64,000 bases of DNA. It comes from Dichetophora obliterata. Its lineage: Eukaryota; Arthropoda; Insecta; Diptera; Sciomyzidae. The translations under genes were made by a program, and so were the position numbers. The notes under the pieces are model-generated. The model was given only the letters and a program-made list of their open reading frames with translations. It ran no database searches and was not told where the DNA came from. This document shows positions 11,351-22,171 of the stretch, piece after piece. The DNA lies in contig OY986439.1 in NCBI GenBank assembly GCA_963920525.1, forward strand, positions 48,239,482 to 48,303,481. Reading direction: 5' to 3'. The first letter of the stretch is position 1. Every line of letters starts with the position of its first letter.

Positions 11351-11428
11351 CACAGCTCTGTTGAAGTGTTCTGAGTCATTCTCTTCTCTCTCGTGTATGC
11401 TACAGCAACAATTTTCAACAGAGCTGTG
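11351..11428. repeat. 15-bp inverted repeat
   Basis: The sequence cacagctctgttgaa (11351-11365) is exactly inverted at 11414-11428, with a loop of about 48 bases. It overlaps the right TSD of the hAT-like element and may be host sequence that predates the insertion. Confidence 0.6.
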
Positions 11429-12519
11429 TTGTTATTGGTTTGCACTGCCCCATTGGGAAAAAATATTTTTACATTTGCTTAAATCTGCTTCAGACTATCT
11501 GAGAAAGCATACAGCTTCTCGCACGATCTGCCAAATAATGAAAGCCCGATAGTATGAACACAATTTTATTTGTTATATGACTGCTCTAACAACAAAGCAT
11601 ACGATTTTTTTGACATAAGAATTGTCTCTATTTCTATCAGAGAAGTCAGATAAAAATTTTGTTTTTTAATTTTTAAGACTGCTCCACAAATCTTTTGTGT
11701 TTAATTTTTATTTTAAACTCTTAACCATAATTGTTTACACCATTGTTAGGCTTAAAATTAGTAATTTTCTTTTACCAGTATTCATTTAAAGTTCTGTGTG
11801 TCCATTTTCTCTGATAGAAAATCTTATAGTGCAAACACATTTATCAGAAAATGCTATGACCTGTCAGATGATTTGAGAACTCTGACGAAAAAAGCATACA
11901 AGCAGTTATATGATTTATCTGATAGCCTGAAGCAGCTTTTAGTTTTACCTATATTAATGACAACTTATTCGAATAAAAATTATATTCTGCAAATGAAAAT
12001 AGCTTACCAACGATGTAAGATTTATGTGAATATGCTGACGTTAACACAGGTAAAATGTTACCACAATTTTTTGTTTGATTAATGATATATAGATTTTGTA
12101 CGAAATTTTTTAATAAATCCTCGTGTTGTATTATAAAAAATCCATGTTAAAACTTAATTTTATAAAATCAGCTCAACCTAATATACACGATCTTAAATCG
12201 TGAATTAAATTATAGTTAATCGTGTATTGTTTATATGACGATGACGATGTGATTATAAACAATTCATGAAAAGTTAAATATTGGAACTGAGTTAAATTCC
12301 TACTTGAGATGAAATTTTAATAAAACTTTATGCTACAATATTTTCGAGAAAAATAAAAACTAACGAAAACTGTAGTCTTCGAAACCACGAAGCACAGTGT
12401 AACGAGGTATATGGGATGATGGACAAAAATAGAAGAAACCATCGTGGGTACATGAAATTAAGCATGTGCCATTATTTAATAAATAAAAAACACTACACAG
12501 ATCCACAAGCCAGGACCTT
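11429..12519. other. AT-rich non-coding stretch
   Basis: No gene or mobile element was recognised. The small open frames (for example 11798-12082) have no recognisable motif. Confidence 0.45.
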
Positions 12520-13085
12520 GGCCCACGTCCCATACAAAATTTACAATAAAAGTGCAATATCTCGAATTGTAGAAAGTGTAAGAACAAATTTAACTAATTT
12601 TTTTATTGACTGGATACTCAAAATGACCATTTAAAAATGTTATCAATATTTTTCAGGCCATTCATCTACCTTCCATACAAAATGAAGAATAAAGTGCAAT
12701 ATCTCTAGTTGTAAACAGTATTGGAAAATAAGTGACCTATTTTTTTAATAACTACATTCACATAATTGTCATATAAAATTTTCATCAAGATCTGCCACGG
12801 TCTTTGCTCACCTCCCATACAAAATTAAGAATAAAAGTATTAAAAGAAGTATTATAGCAAGAACTATTAGAAAGGAAATTAACTATTTTTTTATTACTAC
12901 ATTCACATAATTATTAAAAATTTCATCAAGATATGTCACGCCCTTGGCACACCTCCCATACAAAATGAAGAATAAAAGTGTAATATCTCCAGTTGTAGAC
13001 AGTATAAGGAAGGAAATTAACTTGTTCATTTTTGACTGGTTTCACTTAAATCATTTAATAATTTTATTCAGATTCGCCACATCCT
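12520..13085 (+). repeat. Tandem repeat, about 142-bp period, four copies
   Basis: The word cccatacaaaat-(g/t)aagaataaaagt recurs near 12529, 12671, 12814 and 12955. Each unit continues with gcaatatctc-agttgta, ggaaattaac, tttttattactacattcaca and a second half rich in catcaagat-tgccac. Copies are diverged by substitutions and small indels, so the array is old. Confidence 0.85.
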
Positions 13086-13684
13086 TCATGAGCACAATAT
13101 TCAATAAAGTTAATTAATTAAAAAAAAATTTTATTTTAATACATGGGTTTGTTTAAATTTTACATAAATCTTAAGAATGAGAGAAAATAAAAGAGAAAAT
13201 AATTGCTCAGATTAATTCGTAAAGTCACTCGACACAAAGCCAGAGAAATCCAGATCAGAAATGAAGTAAATTTAGTCAACATCATATTCTATCATGATCT
13301 TTATTTAAAATTAATACATTGATTTCATTATCATTCTTATGTTTTTTTTTTTAATATTTTGTTAAGAGATGATATAAAAGGATCTGATGAAAGCAGTAGC
13401 CCATGGAATATATAATGCATAGTTCTCAAAAGTTCTTATGGGTATGATATAAGCTAATTTTTCTAAACTCTTTACGACTAGCTTCTAAAGCCATACAAAT
13501 AATATTTTTACTTACTTAGGCCTATAACCTTCACTACAATTCTAACCCACGGGGATCTTAATGGTTGAAAAGGACAGCGTAAAATTGGGGAGAGTAGATT
13601 GTAACCAAACTTAATAATTCTAACGAATGTTGTAGTCAGAGCCCCAACAAACAATTTAAAATGAACTACGATGAAATCAGATGC
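13086..13684. other. AT-rich non-coding stretch
   Basis: Nothing is recognised. The 105-codon minus frame at 13508-13825 runs partly through repeat R3 and is not supported as a gene. Confidence 0.45.
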
Positions 13685-13870
13685 GTAAAACACGAAAAAT
13701 CTTCGCCCTGGCTGAAAACGACTTTTTTCAAAACCACCTAGCAAGAAGAAGATGCATAAATATAAAAAAAAATTAACATTTCTAGGATATTGGTTTTTTG
13801 TATTATTTAAGTAAACAAATTTCAAGTCCCTATGTAGTATCTTTGCACATTAAAGCCATAAATTGATCTC
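13685..13870 (+). repeat. Dispersed repeat R3, copy 2
   Basis: It contains cttcgccctggctgaaaacg, acttttttc, ccacctagcaagaagaagat and then ttttttgtattattta-gta and caa-tccctatgt. The first part is shared with 9577-9680, and the full order is shared with 46955-47110. The family is unclassified. Confidence 0.7.
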
Positions 13871-13924
13871 TTTTTTTGTTTTAAATGTTAAATTTCACCT
13901 TGTCATGTAAATTTTTGTATACAA

Positions 13925-14170
13925 TTGGTGCTCATTTTCGTCAAAACATGCTTTAGAAAAGTAGTCATAAAATCCTTATTTGAAAGTAGTCTGAAACCAA
14001 ATTTTGGGAATTTAGGGTATTTAGGGAGTTTTGGGAGTTTAGGAAGGCATATCTAAAGAAATACTTTAAAATAAAAAAATACAAAAAGTTTTTATTTTGT
14101 AATTGTGTTTGAAACTTTATGAAAAATTTGTTATTTTTTAATATTTACTTTCGCATTCTTACTATTAAAA
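13925..14170 (+). repeat. Repeat R4 unit, interrupted by SINE and LINE
   Basis: The words cattttcgtcaaaacatgct, ttagaaaag, cataaaatcc and, further on, ggcat-t-taaga-atact-aaaataaaa recur at 17075-17245 and 17245-17410. The next units begin just beyond the LINE. SINE A copy 2 and the LINE therefore appear to have inserted within an older tandem repeat with a period of roughly 170 bp. Confidence 0.7.
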
Positions 14171-14536
14171 GCCCTTGGTGTCTTGTGGAGAGTACGCTAG
14201 ACTATAAACCCAGAGGTCCCTGGTTCGAATCCAGGCTCGGGCATGGTTCTTTTCACTTTGTTTGTTCTTTCTAATAAAACTAAAAATCCACAACTAAATT
14301 GTGGAAAATGTGGTTTTAAAGGACAGGAACATTTGTTGGACAAAGGCTAGAAATGCTTGCCGAGGTTAAAGCATAACACTAGACTCGGTTAAAAGCAATT
14401 CAAATTGTCTTTCACGGTTGTTTCACCTAATAAATAATTCACATATGGTCCCAATCAATTCCTCTAAATAATCTATCACTTTCCTTTCAGGTCAAAGACC
14501 AAACCTTGTTTGTATAAGGCGCATGCCTTAGTTCTT
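14171..14536 (+). mobile_element. tRNA-derived SINE, family A, copy 2
   Basis: The tRNA-like head at 14171-14243 has a B box ggttcgaatcc at 14222-14232 and an A-box-like segment. The first bases (gccc) can pair with the last (gggc). The body follows the same order as copy 1 at 617-1000 and ends ..ttctttgatat, directly against a (TTTA)n tract. That tract is the reversed tail of the minus-strand LINE, so the two elements meet tail to tail. Confidence 0.85.
14222..14232 (+). promoter_or_regulatory. Pol III B box of SINE A copy 2
   Basis: The sequence ggttcgaatcc is an exact match to the pol III B box consensus, correctly placed in the tRNA-like head. Confidence 0.75.
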
Positions 14537-14544
14537 TGATATAT

Positions 14545-14592
<48 letters not shown>

Positions 14593-14593
14593 T
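14537..14593 (-). repeat. (TAAA)n 3' tail of LINE-1A
   Basis: About fourteen ttta units form, on the minus strand, the simple-repeat tail of the non-LTR element that follows. Confidence 0.8.
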
Positions 14594-14653
14594 GTTTACC
14601 ATCTACTGGGCTATGCCCTTACAGATTACATACTTAACCTAGTGAACAAAATG

Positions 14654-17059
14654 TTAATTTAAATTAAAATAATTTAATACATCAAATTTAAACTTATTTC
14701 TATTATCCGCAAAATCACAATGACGAGCAGCTAAATTGCAAAGAGATAAGCATCTAGAAATCGGTTCATTTGTACCATAGTTAGTTCTATGAAAACGCGC
14801 ATAAAATAAGTTTGTATCTCTAAAATTTCTTAGCGGAGTATAAAACGATATTAGACCAAGAAGTTCAGAGGAATCTATATTATTATCAATTAAATCTTTT
14901 ATAAATAAAACGCACTGAGCTTTTCGCCTGTTCTCAAGAGTGTGTAAATTTAAAAATTGACATCGCATATTATAGGAAGGCATGTTTTCAAAGGAATACA
15001 TACGGCGAAGAGCGAATCTAGATATATTCTTTTGGATCCTTTCTATACGCCTGATGTCTTTTTCATACATCGGATACCAAACGACACAAGCGTATTCTAA
15101 AACTGATATTACCAAAGTTATAAAAAGTGTTTTTATTGTAAAAGGATCCAAGAACTCCTTGCAGTTTCTTTTTATAAAACCCAGTTTTGAGTTTGCATTA
15201 GCTAAAATAAATTCTTTATGGGAGTCAAAATACAATTTTGTGTCAAAAAATACACCAAGATCCTTAACTATACATTCTCGTTTAAAGATAGAGTTTGTAT
15301 CATATGTATAATCATAGACATAATTTAAATCTTTCCTAGAGCAAGTAAGAATTTTACATTTATTATAATTTAAACTCAAGCTGTTTTCATTACACCAAGT
15401 TATGAAAAGATTAATTTCTCTTTGAAATTTAGTGCAATCATCAACATTTTTTATTACAGTGAATATTTTTAAATCATCTGCATATAGTAAAAATTTACAG
15501 AAAGAAAAAATGGAAGAAATATCGTTTATAAAAAGTATGAATAAAAGAGGGCCTAGGTGGCTGCCTTGCGGAACACCGGATTTGACATCAACTACTCTAG
15601 AGTAACAATTATCTACTTTCACAAGCAATTTTCTATTTTCTAAATAAGAAGTAATCCACTTTAACAAAATGGAATGTACTCCTAATTTATTTAGTTTTTT
15701 AATTAGTAATTTGTGATTAAGACTGTCGAAAGCTTTTACGAAATCCGTATATAATACATCCACTTGCATGCGATTTTCAATAGATTCTAGACAATAGTTC
15801 GAAAATATTGCCAGATTAGAAAACGTGGATCTCCCACAGAAAAAGCCATGTTGATGAACTGATATATAATTTTTAAATTCAGTAAATAAGCGCTTATTAA
15901 TGATTTTATCTAAAATTTTAGGTATTATTGAGAGTTTGACAATTGGCCTATAATTTTCTATTAGACCTTTTTGGCCTGACTTCAACACTGGCGATATAAA
16001 CGAAAGCTTCCAATCGTCTAGGACTGTGCCCTCATCAAGAGACTTATTAAAAATCAACGTTAAGCCAACATATAAAGAATAAGCACATTTTTTAAACAAA
16101 ACTGGAGGTAATAAGTCGTATCCAGCCCCTTTATTGACATTTAAATCAAGAAGAGCATTGAGTACTTCTTCTTCAGATACTACAATGCTTCCAATGTTTA
16201 CAACATCAGATATACACGAAAAATCCGAATCTTTATCTAAATTAAAGTTATCAAAAACCGATCCAAAGAAATCAGCGAACAATTCTGATATTTCTTGTGC
16301 GCTATTTCCCACCCCTTTTTGAGACTCCATGGATTTGGGAAAACCACTTGCTTTCCGTTTAGAGTTAAAGAAGACCCAAAATGATTTAGGATTAGATTTT
16401 ATACTATTTTCAGTGGAGTAAATATACTTTTTATACAAAAAATTAGATAAAAAATCAAATTCTTTCCGACGTAAGACAAAAGCAGCTTTGTCTTCAGCCA
16501 GATTTGTTACTTTAAATTTACTATGTGCTTTGTTTCTTAGATATTTAAGATGCAAAAGAGTTTTATTGTACCAGGGTAGGTTGTAACGCCGTTTTGATGA
16601 TTTGCTTGGTACATAGAGATAAAAACCTTCATAAAAAATTTTTTTAAGAGTATTATACATACAGTGTAAATCAAGTGGCTGAAATAATACTCTCCAGTTT
16701 ATTGAATTAAAATATTGGTCTAACGCCGCATAATTCGCTTTATGAAAATCATAAGATGGCGGCGATGTATCGTTTGAAGATGGTATTAAGAAGTTATAAA
16801 AACTAAATTCCAATAAAAGAGCTATATGATGTACGGATTCATTCGTAAGAGGTAAGCTACATTTAGAAATTTTGAACTTAATATCGTTATTTATGAAAAT
16901 TAAATCGAGAATTCTATTAATATTGTTCTTAAGAAAATTAATTTGAAAAAGGTTCATTGAATACAGAGTGTCACAAAGAGTAGTTTCAACCTCGCGCTTT
17001 AAGTTAAATGGAATTAATACTTTTTCTTGGAACTGCCAATCAATGAAATTAAAAAACAA
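14654..17059 (-). CDS. Reverse transcriptase, partial ORF2 of LINE-1A (801 codons, open)
   Basis: This would be the polymerase of a non-LTR retrotransposon, which copies the element's RNA at a nicked target. Residues 1 to about 95 match the end of an EEP endonuclease (ILDLIFINND; the usual SDH-type motif reads SVHH here, so a key residue seems altered). The linker has WYNKTL and NPKSFWVFFNSKRK. Reverse transcriptase motifs follow in order: ENYRPIVKLS (about 370), HQHGFFCGRST (about 402), TDFVKAFDSLNHKLL (motif A, about 438), GVPQGSHLGPLLF (about 495) and LLYADDLKIF (catalytic YADD, about 526). The C-terminal region has the usual NRRKAQCV and FHRTNYGTNEPISR blocks. There is no internal stop in 801 codons, so the copy is relatively young. 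The first ATG lies inside the truncated endonuclease and is not the native start. It is unlikely to be a functional gene. Confidence 0.88.
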   Translation of the reverse strand: MFFNFIDWQFQEKVLIPFNLKREVETTLCDTLYSMNLFQINFLKNNINRILDLIFINNDIKFKISKCSLPLTNESVHHIALLLEFSFYNFLIPSSNDTSPPSYDFHKANYAALDQYFNSINWRVLFQPLDLHCMYNTLKKIFYEGFYLYVPSKSSKRRYNLPWYNKTLLHLKYLRNKAHSKFKVTNLAEDKAAFVLRRKEFDFLSNFLYKKYIYSTENSIKSNPKSFWVFFNSKRKASGFPKSMESQKGVGNSAQEISELFADFFGSVFDNFNLDKDSDFSCISDVVNIGSIVVSEEEVLNALLDLNVNKGAGYDLLPPVLFKKCAYSLYVGLTLIFNKSLDEGTVLDDWKLSFISPVLKSGQKGLIENYRPIVKLSIIPKILDKIINKRLFTEFKNYISVHQHGFFCGRSTFSNLAIFSNYCLESIENRMQVDVLYTDFVKAFDSLNHKLLIKKLNKLGVHSILLKWITSYLENRKLLVKVDNCYSRVVDVKSGVPQGSHLGPLLFILFINDISSIFSFCKFLLYADDLKIFTVIKNVDDCTKFQREINLFITWCNENSLSLNYNKCKILTCSRKDLNYVYDYTYDTNSIFKRECIVKDLGVFFDTKLYFDSHKEFILANANSKLGFIKRNCKEFLDPFTIKTLFITLVISVLEYACVVWYPMYEKDIRRIERIQKNISRFALRRMYSFENMPSYNMRCQFLNLHTLENRRKAQCVLFIKDLIDNNIDSSELLGLISFYTPLRNFRDTNLFYARFHRTNYGTNEPISRCLSLCNLAARHCDFADNRNKFKFDVLNYFNLN

Positions 17060-17074
17060 ATATAAATTTTCGTC

Positions 17075-17415
17075 AAAAAATGTTCCAAGGAACAGGTCAT
17101 AAAATCCTAAGTTTTTATTTTCGGTTTTTTAAATTTTGAGAATGTGTTGATAAGAAGTTATTTTAAGACATACTTAAAAATAAAAGAAATATTCGTTTTG
17201 CTTGATTACTTTTTAAACTTATGAAAAATTTATTATTATTTCCAATAAATATGCGCATTTTCGTTAAAACATGCTTTAGAAAAGTGTTCATAAAATCCCT
17301 TTTGTAATGCAGTCTTTGTCCAAATTTTAGGAATGTGTTAAAAAAGGCATCTTTAAGACATACTTAAAAATAAAACAAAACAAAAATGTTTTTATTCTTT
17401 AATTGTATATAAAAA
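17075..17415 (+). repeat. Repeat R4, two tandem units
   Basis: The units near 17080-17245 and 17245-17410 share cataaaatcc, aggaatgtgtt (approximately), taagacatacttaaaaataa and gcgcattttcgt-aaaacatg. They continue the array begun at 13925. Confidence 0.7.
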
Positions 17416-18150
17416 TTAGGTTTTTTTGGATTTCTAGGATTTTTTTTTTTGTAGTACATGAAAATTTCTTTTAGTTACATTTTTAAAGTTTTTTTTTTTA
17501 GCAAAAACTTGTAAAATATACTTTTGCTAAAGTTTCGTATCTGAATTTTTCTAAAATTTCTGGAATTTTGAAAAATATTCAGTACAAAACCATAAAAACT
17601 GAAATAGTGTACAGTTTTCAAGGCAGTATACAAATACCATAACTACCTCAAATAGAAAGATTTAAAATAATGCTTTTAGATTCACTTAATTAAGACTTCT
17701 AACTATAAATGTACATACTTACTTGTACAAATTTATGGCTTTTTTTCCTTACATACTTCTGTCCACCTCGTTACACTGTGCGACGGTAAAATGACACGTA
17801 TTATGCTTTAACAACTGGGGATGCCCCTACAAATGTGTAAGCATTTTGTTGATTCGGAAGAAGTGTGATGGTTAGTTAGCAATGTATGTAGATGATAGGT
17901 ACAAAAATATCGAAAATTTCATGATTGCAATAACGATCGGATTGAAAATTGCTTTAAGAATTTTTGATGTGTAGTTTATCTTATTATGTCTAATTTTTGA
18001 GTTTTCAAAACAGTTTCAGAACTTAAATTTTTTTTAAATTAATTTCAAATTACATGGCAGAAATTTTTTTAACACATAAGTTTTCTAAATTCATATTTTT
18101 GTTACCTTCAAATTGGTAACAATGGTAAATTTTATAACAAATAACCATTA
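17416..18150. other. AT-rich non-coding stretch
   Basis: Nothing is recognised. Confidence 0.45.
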
Positions 18151-18403
18151 TATCTGTGTCGATAAGGGATAATAGCTTAAGTCTGATTTCAAAGTTTTGA
18201 GAAATCTTGCTTCAAAGTTTTCCGCCGTCATATAAGTTATATGAAGAGGTATTTTGTTATTGTGTCATAACTTTGGCTAGTGTCATGCTAGAAGCTAAAG
18301 ATTTTGTGTGTTTATAAAGCAATATGCGTGGGACACATCTAAATCAACATTTTCAGTTCTGTCTTAAGTCGACTTAAGCGATTATTGCTTATGAACACAG
18401 ATA
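18151..18403. mobile_element. MITE family T, intact copy (253 bp)
   Basis: The left end tatctgtgtcgataagggat..aatagcttaagtc is inverted at the right end (gacttaagcgattattgctt atgaacacagata). TA flanks both ends. The interior matches, in reverse orientation, both halves of the copy at 47879-48711 (shared words include tgcttcaaagttttc, atataa-ttatatga, tcatgcta and gattttgtgtgttt). It is non-coding. TA flanks suggest a Tc1/mariner-type source, which is inference. Confidence 0.82.
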
Positions 18404-20854
18404 TATCAAAATATAAGTGAATTCGGACATCGAAGCATGGCCGTACAACTCAGACACTTTTTGTAATAGTTTAATGCAAAAGCATCACATATCATAGTTT
18501 AAGTCTTCAAAATTGTTAATTGAGTGATTTAAAAAAAAAATTAATGTACAAAATATAAGTGGAATGGAATATCGATCGGGGCTCTCTCCCATACATAACT
18601 TCAAACACTTTAAAAAATAATTTTTAAGTAAATATATTTTGTGTTCGAGAATATCTGGCAAAACGAATTGAAATATCTTTGTGACCATTTTATGCCATTT
18701 TATGACCAGTTTAATACTATGTTTCCATTGGTTCGAAACATTCCATTGGCGATTTTGAAAAAGTGATTTTAAAGTGTTTCCTTCAGGCATGTCAGACAGC
18801 TGGATTTCATTTGACAATTTAGACTTTATTTGATAAATTTAGGAATGTGAAGGACCAAATCGTGAAGGAGCAATTGCGTTGTTGCATTCCTTTTGCCATT
18901 TCCTTAGCTCTTAAATGTTTTTCTCCAAAATTGCTACTAGCAATTGCTCCTCACTGAAGCTCCCAGCCTTTTTATTTTCATATTTTCTTTGTTTGGATTT
19001 TCTATTATTGTTATTGTTTTTTTTTTTTCTTTAAATAATAAATAAGTTGTCATTGCCAAATGTCAATATGAAAAATTTGACATAAACTGAATACTGCTGG
19101 ATACTGATATAACTTTTCAGGAATACCGCATTGTATTTTATAAGATTTTATATTAGATTTTGTTTGTATAGAGAACTCTGTTGATTTCAATATGATTTTT
19201 ACGAAATCTCACAAAATCTCAAGATTTCGAGCAGATGGAAACATAGTATTAAGTGCATGTTAACTTATTATATACATGGTAAGATAGAAAGATATTTTAT
19301 TCCATTCTACAAGACATTTTTACTCATAAACTTTTTTAAATAAGAATACTTTTTATAATTATTTCATGTACATAAATTTAAAATATATTTAGAGGAACAG
19401 TGTTGCCAAAGGTGTAATGTTTGAGGTATTATCAAATAAGCAGCAACTGTGGTGACTAGTGATTAAGATGTATTTCTCAAGCTTTTTAATATATTTTAAT
19501 TTACAATATGCAAAATATAAGTTCTATCTTACAATCTTTCTAAAACGTACATGTGACTGGCTAGCCTATATGTATATTGATGGGTGTTCACTACTTACCT
19601 GCATTAAGCAATTTTTCAGGGATGCAATGTCAATGCATTCAAAAACAACTTTTATTACAAAAGGATCTGCTATATTGGATTTATTACTATTTTCAGACTT
19701 GAATCTGAATACTTTGTCACATGTTATAAAATGACTACACCTATGAAAATATAGATCCGAATGGTTCTTACTGAAATTTGTAATAACTTTAATTAACAGT
19801 TGGATGAACTAATTTTTTACGTCCCTAGTTAAAAAAGGTACTTAGTTTCGTAAATAGATAGCTAAATAGTTTCGAATTAGATATACATAATATTCAAACT
19901 AAAATAAATCTGATAAATAAATTTGGCGGAGCTACAAAACTTCGGTTTAGCATATACAAAATATTTCATGTATGCTGGTAGATTTCATGCATGACTCCAG
20001 ATACTTATGGAAAATCTGGAAATGTACGCAATCGCAACATTTTCAAGATATCTTTTTTTTCTATATATAATCTAACAAAATCGATTGTACACAGAAGTGA
20101 CTTAAGTTAAATAAGTGTTAAATGGTTAAGCATTTTTAAAATAATATTCTCTAGATGTTGTAAAAAAGCTATTAAAATAATTCACTTAAAGCTGTTAACT
20201 TTCTTTCATCCATAATGAACCAACCTTTTAACTCTTAATGACCTCATGAGAAGAGCCTACGACACGTGAATAAAGTGCATATATCATTCTTAATCCTGCA
20301 TGTCATCTAATCACTTGCAAATGCCTCCTCATTTGCCATTACTTAAAATGAAACCCTCATTCTTACTGAATACCAGCTACCGTTCCAATGGCACCCATTA
20401 AATTGCAAGAACCATTTTCTATGTTAAATAAACGAATGCAAAACAAAAAATATCTAAAGGGTTGGCTCAGCTAAGAAACTCAGTGAACGAACAACAACAA
20501 CGTTTGGCTTAACCACAGTTAATAAACGCAACGTCATAAAGCCTTACACAGACGCAACCAAGCAGCAACCAAGCAACAACTACCACCTTGTTAAATATGG
20601 CCAGAAGTCGTCGTTTTAAGAGTTAATAATTGTAATTGAATGGCAACAAAATTCAGTTTATGTTGATTCCGCGGTATGCCATGTTTTCAAAACTTGGCCG
20701 ACAAAGTGTTGCCACAAAAAAATATGGCTAAAAAAAAAAACAACCACCACAGAGCAAGACAAAAGCAAGAAACGGCATTACCGATTTGGCCGTAATAGTA
20801 AATATTTAGTAGATGCAGCTTACTTAGGAATTATTAGCTTTACATGCTTATATA
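18404..20854. other. Non-coding; partly single-copy-looking
   Basis: A cagtgttgcc word near 19399 could be a lone hAT-type end, but no partner was found. The part from about 20200 to 20800 is less AT-rich and repeat-free by eye, with CAA/CAAC-rich words, and may be host intronic or intergenic DNA. The frames at 18485-18817 and 19459-19734 have no recognisable motif. Confidence 0.4.
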
Positions 20855-21379
20855 CGAGGACAGTTTGATAATTCCGTGAAAAGTTAAACAGGGAATGATT
20901 TTTACAGAAAAAACGTTTTATTTCCCAATATAGTCTCATTTTAGCTCCATACACTTCGTCCAACGTTCCTCCAATTTTTTGATCCCATCCGAAAAATACA
21001 GGTCTTCAAAATATGACTCTGTTTCGGTGATGAGCTGCTATCTGGTGGTGAACCTCTTTTCTCCGAACCATTTCTTCAGGTTTGGGAAAAAAGTAGTCGA
21101 AGGGGCCAAATCTGGAGAATATGCTGGATCAGGAAGCAATTCGTACTTGAATTCATAGAATTTTGCCATGGGAGCTGAGCCCAATTCACTTTTTTCTATT
21201 TTCGCCAAAATTCACAAGATCGTCTGTTGTCAATGGCTGCCGTACACAAACTAAGCGTCGCACAAAGCTGAAATTTTGGCAGTAGTCTACTAACAGATGG
21301 TAGTTGACAGGATCAGTGTTTTTTTTTAAATTACTACGCGGGAAATTAAAAAATTCACTAACTTCTCAAATTGCCGTCA
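20855..21379 (-). mobile_element. Internally deleted mariner element
   Basis: The left end acgaggacagtttgataatt has an imperfect inverted partner at the right (cttctcaaattgccgtca, ending 21379), with TA outside each. It is 525 bp against about 1.3 kb for a full mariner. The minus strand encodes the end of a mariner-type transposase, joined to what looks like the extreme N-terminal start region, so the middle of the gene was lost. Confidence 0.78.
20936..21200 (-). pseudogene. Mariner transposase relic
   Basis: On the minus strand the frame reads a mariner DD34D C-terminal region. YSPDLAP (the conserved catalytic-core block), FPNLKKWFGEKRF, QLITETESYFEDLY, GIKKLEERWTKCMELK and a stop follow in order, interrupted by at least one in-frame stop between FTTR and QLI. 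In mariners a D follows the YSPDLAP block, but here the next residues read STTFF, so the third acidic residue appears lost or shifted. The first catalytic D lies in the deleted part. The gene is non-functional. Confidence 0.8.
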
Positions 21380-22171
21380 TACGGATTTTTTTTGTTTTTT
21401 TTTTATTGCATGACTTCAATATAACTAACAATGAGTTGTTAAGGTTTTTAGGCTGCATTTCTTGAATTATGCTATCACTATATAAGGCAATTGGCAACAT
21501 AAATAAAAATTTTCAAAACTAAAAATGCGTTAACATCAACAAAAACAACCATAAATAGACAACACTTTACATTTCAATATTTAATAAGTTATCGATTGAA
21601 GATTTTTATTTAACAATGATATTTTAACACCTAAACGAGTGGGAGCATTTAAATTAAGTGCATATATTGGGAATTTTCTTAAATATTTGACTAGTTCAAA
21701 AGTCGGTCTCGTATTTTCTGATTTATATCTTAAAACATTTGTTCTGTAATGTGCTCAATGTGTGCTATCATGTGCTATAATCAATCCAATTTACATACAG
21801 TTACATACAGTTTTTTTAAGAATTTACAATTTGTGTTATGATTTGCTTGGTTTGTGCTATAATTTAACATAAAGAAATTTTGAAAGTTCGCATTTACAGA
21901 ATTAAAGAGCGTATATTTACTATTTCTAGGATTGTGGTTCAACATTTTTAGCTTTAGAACGTGAGTTTTGTGGTAGCCAGCTAAGATCTGAGCTGTACTT
22001 AGTTCGGAATATGCTTCTAAGTTACACGCAAATTTTTATCACAGTAAAAATACAAATAGGGAAAAAAATTTTGGTGACTCACTTAAAATTGCGTATTTTA
22101 CCTTGAGTAGCCGCTGCTTGTAACCTTGAGTAGACCTACAAATTTTTTCATTTGTTAATTTAATTTACTAT
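21380..22171. other. AT-rich non-coding stretch
   Basis: Nothing is recognised beyond short homopolymers. Confidence 0.45.

Larger units (their letters stand above)
14537..17075 (-). mobile_element. 5'-truncated non-LTR retrotransposon (LINE-1A)
   Basis: The minus-strand element ends in a (TAAA)n tail at 14537-14593, has a short 3' UTR, and carries one long frame (14654-17059) covering the end of the endonuclease and the whole reverse transcriptase. It stops abruptly near 17075, where the host R4 repeat resumes, so it is 5'-truncated as is usual for target-primed insertion. The N-terminal part of the endonuclease and any ORF1 are missing. The motif style and RT order point to the CR1/L2/Daphne group rather than RTE. 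The exact clade is inference. Confidence 0.85.
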
